From Hymenopus coronatus (lineage: Eukaryota > Arthropoda > Insecta > Mantodea > Hymenopodidae), in the NCBI GenBank assembly GCA_030762935.1, contig CM060880.1, forward strand, positions 18,283,001 through 18,347,000: a DNA stretch of 64,000 bases, read 5' to 3'. The notes below the pieces were generated by a model, which was given only the letters and a program-made list of their open reading frames with translations, had not been told where the DNA came from and searched no databases. Shown one piece after another: positions 57,069-64,000 of the stretch. Every line of letters starts with the position of its first letter. Positions within the stretch are counted from its first letter, which is position 1. Both the position numbers and the translations under genes were made by a program.

Positions 57069-57950
57069 CATTTCATTTTTTTACAATGCTTGTGATACGG
57101 AATTACACAAAAGGAAACAGGACACAGTATATACTCCCAATACTACGTACGGCAAGGAAACATATGCATGTTGAACTATGCACACAAGATGCATTTCTTG
57201 ACTATCAGAAACATCTAGATGCATTTTTTAAGAAATGTGTAGCTGTGAAAGGTAACAAATGAGCTGTTACAAAGTACTACATATTTAAGTATAACGTGCC
57301 GAGGACATACATGGACATCATTCTCTGAAATCTGAAAAAGTGCAACATATCTTGCATATGATTGATGTTATTCCATTGAAGTTTCGTGAACACTATACTG
57401 AGGAAATGTGCCACTCATGAAATGACTGGTGAAGAGCAAAACAATGAGTCTGACAGTGATCAAGAGTGAATTCTAGCTTCCAACCCAAATATAAAAATAG
57501 TTTTCTAACGAAACATTACTAGGTTATTGACTTGTCTTTCCATGACATTGTCAATTTTGATATGTATCTTTTCTTATATGATGTATTTTTATATACCTAC
57601 AGTATTTGGAATGCGCATTATTAGATTGTTTAAAGGATTAAAAACACATTTTACTATAAAACTGTACAAATCTTGGAGTTACACTTTAATTTTGGTAACA
57701 TGGTGATGTTTAAATCAAAAACAGGACATGTAGTTATTTTCTATATCCATTTACTAGTATGTGTCTTTATTATATGTTTAGAGATTTTGGTATATGATCC
57801 TAATGAGAATGTAAGTATAACCACAACCTGTAGAAATGTTATTATTCGGAATTATATAAAAAAAATCATATATCTCAAAACTACTATTCAGTGACATGTC
57901 CCTTTTTGGTCTCAATGCCTCAAATGTTCACAATACATTTTCTGTTTTAG

Positions 57951-58085
57951 GAATAAAGAAGAGAAGAATGAATTACAAGACTCTCATAGGGAAATAACAA
58001 AGCAGGAACTTAATGAAGTGCTAGAACATGAAAAGACTGTATGCATAAGATCAGCTTCCAGTGCGTTTTATTACAAATATGATGA
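57951..58085 (+). CDS. Host gene, second coding exon
   Basis: 135 nt between TCTGTTTTAG (acceptor) and GTAAGT (donor at 58086). The first base completes an Arg codon split across the previous junction (AG|G), and the exon leaves two bases (GA) for the next one, so phases fit on both sides. The peptide is NKEEKNELQDSHREITKQEL, then NEVLEHEKTVCIRSASSAFY and YKYD: charged, helical, with a conserved-looking aromatic end. The phase agreement is the main evidence that it belongs to the same transcript. Confidence 0.78.
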
Positions 58086-60346
58086 GTAAGTATAGCTTAA
58101 GGCTATTTTGTTGCATAGCAGTATATAATGAACATACAATAGCACCTTGATTATCCATTATAATGGAGGGGTGGGGATCAATGGTGAAATGATGAGTAAT
58201 ATATATCTTATTATAATCAGCAAGTTTAATAAGCAATTAGGCAACATTTTCCTGGAACATATGGAGTTGTATGTTACATTTTTTTAGAAAAGTGCAATAA
58301 AGGTGAATGATGTTGTTAGAACAAGATTGTGCATTAAGATGTAAAATAGATTTGTGCTCTGTAAAACCAATACAAATGCACATGCTTACTCCTCACATCC
58401 GTTTTTTGTCAGTTTGTAGGTACAGGCAACAGCAACACATAATTATCACTAACTGTCTTGCTTCCAAGGCCCTTTATGATTTGAAACTAAAATCTAAGTA
58501 ATCGCATCAAAAGAATATGTACATTCTGTTTTTAATTCTTAACACATTCTGGTCTAGGCCTTATTTTGACAGTTCTACCCTCTTGACTGGGTGTTTTAAG
58601 GGTTTTTTAAAAAATGGTAACTCATGAACTGTTTAAGATAATTCACTGCTTTTTTTTTTCATTTTTATTAATGAGATTTAAACTAAATGAATATAAACAC
58701 AATATTTTTAGATGTCACATCAAAATTTGAAAAAATAAAAAATAGTGGTTTTTTAAAAATAAAAATCTCATACAAGCAAACTTTAAAAAAAAAGAAAAAA
58801 AAAAGTGATTTTCTCCATTAGGTTGATGCTCTTCTTCTGTAAATATAAATATTGAAGATATATACTACATCTTGTGTAATAAAATGTGCAAAAACGTTAC
58901 ATATGTAATTAACTAGTAATAACTTCAATTTTCTACAATGTAGAAAATTCCTTAAAATAAAATTTAATTCCTTCTGCATCATTTACACTCTCAAAAATTC
59001 ACTTAAGTTTTCTTTAGATCCTGAATCATTGAAATAAACATCAGCATTTCTTCTTTGGTAAGATTAGGCCTGCTTTGAACTATGTATACAGTAGGATCTG
59101 TAGACATGCAGGCATTCAAACAAAATGTACTTTCATTTGTTTTCCTAGTCTAATCTGCCTTCTAGCTATAGCACAACAAAAGAAATGCAAGCATGGGCTA
59201 TTGTAAATTCTCTGTGTATTTTTACACTTCACTGCGAGCGTAGCCCATTGCACGTCATGAGTGTTATTTATAGAACTGTGAGCATAGTCCGCAGTTGGAC
59301 CAGAAAGTGTTACTACAATTCTTTGGGGAATTTTACTCAATTTGAGTACACAATTCATAATGAATACTACATGAAATAGCAAACTCATATCAAACTGAAT
59401 CTTAGAATCCTCTTAGAAAGTAGTGCATTCATTGTAATATGTTGATTGCTCATATTTTGTTTTCTTTACAGGCATTAAAACTTCTAAAAACTTTTGGTGT
59501 GATATACATATGGTTCAAGCAACTGGAACATTAATTTTAAGGCGGCGTGGCTCATTCAGAATTTTTCTAGAAATGTCTTCTTTCTTAAAATAACAGGTTT
59601 CTGCTTTTTTTAACCCAACATATAGGCCTACTTTTCACCCATTTCTTCTTGTGAAATGCAAATGTTCTTTTGTTGTGCTCATTATACATTCTACAATTTA
59701 TTGAAAGAACAATAAACTGTCAGAAGGTGGTGTAATAATAGACACAAGGCTGATTTTACTATTCACATATTACTGTCATATTGTTTAAAAACCACAGTAT
59801 AATAACCTTAAAAGACCTGTTTAATACATAAAACAACAAACTAAATCTCATGTTTAACAGGCTTGCCCCTTGTCAAAATAAGTTCAGTTTGTGTATTCAA
59901 ATCAATCTCAATACATAGTAATTCAATGTGGAAACATGAATCACATATAGTACGGAATGTGTACTCAAATTGATTCAAATTACACAAGAAACAATTTTTG
60001 CTGAGCTCACATAGGAAGTGACATAACATAGACTTTTGTTCTTAAGCAAGTTACTTTTGCCACGTACAAGAAGTTTTCATTCCTGAAGCATTCAAGGAAG
60101 CATTTGGAAATAATTTGGTCTATTGGATTCACAGAAAGCGGGGGAGATAATTTTTGCAGATATACATTAACATTTTCTAGCTTTTGCATTAATTGGTTAT
60201 AAGTTTTGTCATTAATATGGGCTGTTCAATAAAGAATGATAATATATATTTTTTTATTTGATTACATCCCTTACTCATTCTCTTCTTAAAATAGTCCTCT
60301 TTGGATGTGATTCACCTGGCCCAGAATTTCTGTTAGTCTGGAAATC

Positions 60347-61168
60347 ATTTTTACTTTCTCCGCTTAGTACATTCCACCAAAAAATTTTATACTGAGATTT
60401 CATTGGAAATACACTTTTAAAGGTCCCATATATAAAAAAAAAAAAGCTGTTTTCGAAAAAAGATCCATCTGTGTGTCCATGTATATGAATACAATAACTC
60501 AAAAATGAAAAGTCAGTAAAATACCAAACTTGGTATTTAAGTTTAATTTCTTCCAAGGATGTGACACAAAGATACTGAAGAAAATCCCCTTAACCCGAAC
60601 TACCCTTTACATGGAAAACATTTATAAATTTTTGATTTTCTTAAAAAATGACATATTTTGATTAAAATATCCAATATTCAAGATATTTACATGACAAATA
60701 AACGTGTATCTTTCTAGGAATAGCCTCTTAAGAACTCTTCATTCTGGATAACTTGAGCATAACTGGTAAAGAAAGAGATAGACAAAAGCTTACTATATAA
60801 AAAATTTAATTCTCATTAAAACACAATTTATGTCAAATACATTTTTTTTCATGGAGTAGACCATTGCCAAAATATTCCATGTTATTGGTTTTAGTTTTAA
60901 ATGCTTAAATTTTTCTGATATAGGAATATGTCAACTTCTGGTCATGCAAAGAAATAAATTTCAGTCATATAGCAACTAACTTTAAAAAGATTTGACTCTC
61001 TTTAATCTAGTGTACTCCCTTATTTCCCTTCTACTTATAAGGAGGGAAATAATAACAGAATTTCTATTAATGTTTATCTTGATTAGCATGAAGTTGATAG
61101 AAGAATAAACTTTTTGACAGTAATTTGTAACTTAGATGTAGAGAAAGGCATGTGAATGGAACACATCA
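60347..61168 (+). mobile_element. REP-A copy 15, diverged
   Basis: Starts TTTTTACTTTCTCCGCTTAG (palindrome lost), keeps ATTTCATTGGAAATA, AAAAATGAAAAGTCAG, GATGTGACACAAAGATACTG and TAACTCATAT-type blocks, and ends GAGAAAGGCATGTGAATGG then ACACATCAG. It is sense in intron 2. CpG-depleted compared with copies 1 and 8, which suggests greater age. Confidence 0.82.
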
Positions 61169-61175
61169 GATTTTT

Positions 61176-61700
61176 TTAAAGGTTCTTTATAATTGCCTTC
61201 ACAGTCAGAACTTGCAAAGCTTTTAGGTATTGTCCAGTTATTGTTGTGTGTGCTGGTACTACATACTGATGAACCATTCCATGATTATCAATAAATGAGA
61301 ACAGCAGAAGCAACCATTTTTGCTTTTTTGGAGGTTGCGATGAAGGAAGTTTCCACACCAAGCTTTGCTGTTTGTTCTCAGGTTCAAAATTATGTAGCCA
61401 AGCTTTATCAGCAGGGAAAGAAATTCGGGATCTTCCTCTAACATCAACTTCAACCACATGCAAATGTTCTTTTGTTTGGGAATCAGCTGTCTTGGAACTC
61501 ACTGGGCACAAACATGTCTGCAGTATAAATTTTCTGTCACCAATGTATGTATGGGTGCCACCAAATGAAATTTTCAATATTTCAGAAAATGTTTGTATGA
61601 TTGTTTATTGATCCTCTCTCACAATGACAGCAGTGGTGTTGAAGTTTTCTTCCATAAGAGCAGTAACTGGAGCGCCGGTCCACTTTCTTTGAAATTTATT
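61176..61700 (-). pseudogene. Decayed mariner transposase fragment, antisense in intron 2
   Basis: The minus strand reads NTTAVIVRED, then after a stop SEILKISFGGTHTYIG, and later KAWLHNFEPENKQQSLVWKL, PKKQKWLLLLFSFID and HGMVHQYVVPAHTTITGQYL. This is the linker and first catalytic stretch of a SETMAR/mariner-type transposase. The catalytic Asp-Glu before TW is replaced by KA in this copy, and the DD34D-type downstream part is missing. An internal deletion joins the N-terminal and catalytic portions. It ends against REP-A copy 15. Confidence 0.72.
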
Positions 61701-62781
61701 GTCTCCTCTTTCACAATTTAAACCATCTTTAAACTATGCTTAGGGAAGAACTGACATTTGTTGAGAGAAAAACAGAATTTCAAAGCTGTAGATTGTTCAT
61801 GTGTCACCTCCATTTTTGCAATGAACATGTCTCAATTTGCCTGTTTCTTATAGACGGGAACCAGGTGTGCCAACAATGAAACTAGTACAGCATGTTTATT
61901 ATACATTATGGTAGCAGAACATTATAAGATTAAGTTCTAGCATAAAACATTATGATCATTCTTTACTGAACAGTCCTCATACATCAATCACATTTTCCTG
62001 GCCCCAGTGTACAAAATACATTAATTTACTTATGTATGTATATATATATAAACTATATTATGTATGACGTGTGTCTTGATGTTGCAACCCCATGCAAAAT
62101 GACATGGCCTTCTTCGGAAGCTAAAAATACAAATATAATGAATGATTTTTGTATACTGTATTGTTGCTGTTATAGCGTAAAATAGTGCTTATGTTGTGTG
62201 AGGCATCAGTATTTTCAGAATGCGTTATTGTGCAAGATTCTAAAAGTTGACTTTGTTCTCTAAAAAATAATGGCTCTGTAATTAAAGTGGAAATCATGTT
62301 AACTTTCTCTATGTGTTTACACTGTTCTCTTATATCATGAACTACAATACAGCTACCTCTCAATGAACATGACGATTCCTTCACCGTTTATGTGATATGC
62401 AAGAGGAGAAGAGCAAAGGCCGCTCTCTTTCTCTCTCGTCTCTCTCTCTCTCTTACAATGCCACTGCCCGGTATATACTTGGTTTACCCCCAGGAGTTGC
62501 AATTTTTATAATGCACAAAGGGTTATCTTTATCTGCAAATTGAACTACGGCACTGTTAAGCCATCTGGTTTACTGCCACATGCATTTGCATATGTTAACA
62601 ACATTCTGGACAGTGATTAAATCCAAATACATAATCCCAAATTCTTCCTTATTGCCTGCTGCTCAATGTTTGAGTAATGCTAGAAGGAAAGAAAATATAT
62701 TACCTAAGACGTATATTAGAATATTGTACTGTTACAAAAGTACAAGATAGTGTAATGTTCTTATTTGATTTTTTTTTCCAG

Positions 62782-62927
62782 TGACCTAAAAATGATGAGA
62801 GGAACTAAAAAACTAAAGCTACTCATTGACAAATTTATTCTCCTTTTGGAAAGGGCAGCAAAAGTAAGAGTTGAAAGACCACTTTATGAGCCTCCATCAA
62901 GAAGAAAGAATACATCAAAACAAAAAT
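62782..62927 (+). CDS. Host gene, third coding exon
   Basis: 146 nt preceded by TTTTTTTTCCAG and followed by GTAAGT at 62928. Joined to the previous exon the split codon GA|T gives Asp, and the frame continues DLKMMRGTKKLKLLIDKFIL, then LLERAAKVRVERPLYEPPSR and a basic tail RRKNTSKQK. It leaves one base, so the gene continues past the window. The amphipathic helix and Pro-Leu-Tyr-Glu-Pro-Pro motif look like a folded, conserved region, but I cannot name the family. Confidence 0.78.
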
Positions 62928-63577
62928 GTAAGTGTTAAATATATTTTTTGTGAACATTTATGCTGTAGTGCTAAGCAAGCAAACATCTGTGACTTAGGAA
63001 GAAATTAGACACATGTTTTGACAGGGAAAGTGGGAACACTTAGAGCCCTTATTTTAAATTAAATTCCTCCACAGTGCTAATTGTTTTCCACCATCCCCCC
63101 CCCCCCAAAATGAGGTACAGCAGTAAAACCCTTTTGTACTTCTACGGAATAGTTCACAGAGATTTTATATAGGATGCTGAATGAATGACCAAATGTGACA
63201 AAAGTTATACAATGCTTACATTTACTCACCATAAGCAGGAGTAGATGAAAACCCTTAAAGCAGATGTTATTAAAACACAAAGATGATTTATGCTGCCTGT
63301 CAAGGCAATCAACATTCCAACTTGTGTCTTTAAGATACATATCCAAAGAAATTTCAGACAACCTATTTGCAAAAGAGGCATTATGTTGGTCTTTTGCTAG
63401 TAGTATAAGCCATCACTTTGCCATTTATTACAGGACTTTATTATATTAAATTAAAATTGAAAATGGATAATTGTAATGCTTTTGGCCATTAACTTCTATT
63501 TTCTTCTCCATAAGCATTGATTACTTAGAAGTAGTGATGGGCACTATCAAACATTTTTGACAGTTGAATTTATTATA
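62928..63577 (+). other. Start of intron 3 before the mariner
   Basis: Begins with the donor GTAAGTGTT. Includes a C10-type run at about 63096-63106. No feature otherwise recognised. Confidence 0.5.
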
Positions 63578-64000
63578 CGAGGGGCATACTGAAAGTCATG
63601 AGCAACCCATTGTAAAAATTTAAATTTCAACAATATAACGAAACGAATTGCAGGATCATAATCTACAGACTTTAAGCTACATGTTGACATATTGTGACGT
63701 CATTAGCTTCTATCACGAGACCACAGACGGTGTTTGAAAAAATGGCTGACATTGATGTTTCGTTTCGACAGCGTACTGTCATTGAATTCCTTGTGAAAGA
63801 AGGAAAATCTGCTCCTGAAATTCATCTCAGACTTCAACGTGTGTATGGAGGTGTCTGCCTGGGTGCCAGCAGTGTTAGAAGATGGGTGAAACATTTCAAA
63901 GACAGAAACACGAGTCTGCAAAATGCGCCTCGTAGAGGGCGTCCTCGAACTGCCTCTACAGAACGCAACAAGGAAAGAGTTGATGAGCTCATTACAGGAG
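63578..64000 (+). mobile_element. Mariner element, 5' end, truncated by window
   Basis: TA at 63576-63577 precedes CGAGGGGCATACTGAAAGTC, a typical mariner terminal repeat start. After about 160 bases of leader the transposase frame begins. The 3' half lies beyond the window. It sits inside intron 3 of the host gene, in the sense direction. Confidence 0.8.
63742..64000 (+). CDS. Mariner transposase, N-terminal 86 codons (cut by window edge)
   Basis: Open from ATG at 63742 to the window end. The sequence begins MADIDVSFRQRTVIEFLVKE, then a first helix-turn-helix (GKSAPEIHLRLQRVYGG), GASSVRRWVKHFKD (recognition helix), RRGRPRTAS (GRPR-type AT-hook linker) and ERNKERVDELI, the start of the second helix-turn-helix. 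This is the DNA-binding half of a SETMAR-related mariner transposase, which binds the terminal repeats before cut-and-paste transposition. It has no stop or frameshift in the visible part, unlike the mariner remnant in intron 2. Whether the DDD catalytic domain is intact is unknown. Confidence 0.85.
   Translation, partial: MADIDVSFRQRTVIEFLVKEGKSAPEIHLRLQRVYGGVCLGASSVRRWVKHFKDRNTSLQNAPRRGRPRTASTERNKERVDELITG

Larger units (their letters stand above)
55034..57950 (+). other. Intron 1 of the host gene
   Basis: Bounded by the matching donor and acceptor above. It contains SINE F, a possible transposase tail and SINE1 copy e; the remainder (for instance 57070-57480, where short frames look like decayed coding sequence of unknown origin) is not identified. 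Confidence 0.65.
58086..62781 (+). other. Intron 2 of the host gene
   Basis: 4.7 kb between phase-matched exons. It holds REP-A copy 15 (60347-61168) and an antisense mariner remnant (61176-61700). The rest, 58090-60340 and 61700-62780, is AT-rich with simple runs, a CT microsatellite at about 62424-62453 and no recognised gene. Confidence 0.65.

Noticed and set aside
57050..57262. 70-codon frame downstream of SINE1 copy e, with further reading in shifted frames to 57480
   Set aside because: Starts inside the SINE tail, contains several frame changes and matches no family I recognise. It may be decayed transposon coding, but this cannot be supported.
1..64000. CRISPR arrays, bacterial-type operons, riboswitches, rRNA
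   Set aside because: Direct repeats present are transposon copies or microsatellites; there is no regular spacer pattern, Shine-Dalgarno context or rRNA signature.

Overview
The window looks like one locus of a large, repeat-rich insect or other arthropod nuclear genome. The clues are AT-rich intergenic DNA, GT-AG introns of several kilobases, Jockey- and I-type non-LTR retrotransposons, mariner transposons, several tRNA-derived SINE families and a fossil Polinton-type DNA polymerase. The species cannot be fixed from sequence alone; a large-genome insect such as a cockroach, termite or orthopteroid is a guess. I see no operons, rRNA, CRISPR array or genuine tRNA gene.

Layout. 1-3.7 kb: an I-clade LINE with RNase H on the minus strand, running off the left edge. 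5.3-7.5 kb: SINEs and a 0.3 kb tandem duplication, then a possible host exon (minus) at 7.7-8.0 kb. 8.2-10.3 kb: three head-to-tail copies of a roughly 850 bp noncoding repeat that I call REP-A. 10.5-13.1 kb: remains of a protein-primed family B DNA polymerase (minus), split by a SINE. 13.4-14.6 kb: a GC-rich gag-like LINE ORF1 remnant (minus). 14.65-20.6 kb: five more REP-A copies with SINEs in and around them. 21.5-27.05 kb: a full-length Jockey-type LINE (minus) with a matching 10-11 bp target duplication. 29.3-35.1 kb: REP-A, SINEs and a 5'-truncated copy of the same Jockey LINE. 35.15-41.2 kb: a second Jockey-type LINE nested inside an inverted-repeat element. 42.4-44.9 kb: a 1.26 kb tandem duplication. 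45-50 kb: SINE and REP-A debris. 50.76-50.98 kb: a nearly perfect foldback. 51.08-52.97 kb: a TIR element with transposase remains.

The best host gene is on the plus strand from 53.5 kb onward. It has three coding exons (53515-55033, 57951-58085, 62782-62927) whose splice phases agree, and it continues past the window. Its product is proline/leucine- and serine-rich at the N-terminus and basic and helical towards the C-terminus. I do not recognise the family. Its introns hold SINEs, a REP-A copy, a decayed mariner and, at the right edge, the start of an uninterrupted mariner transposase.

The strongest unexplained signal is REP-A: about 15 copies or fragments making up roughly 11-12 kb of the window. 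They share ends, including a palindrome-bearing terminus and short subterminal inverted repeats, but have no coding capacity. This suggests a non-autonomous Helitron/Helentron-like family.
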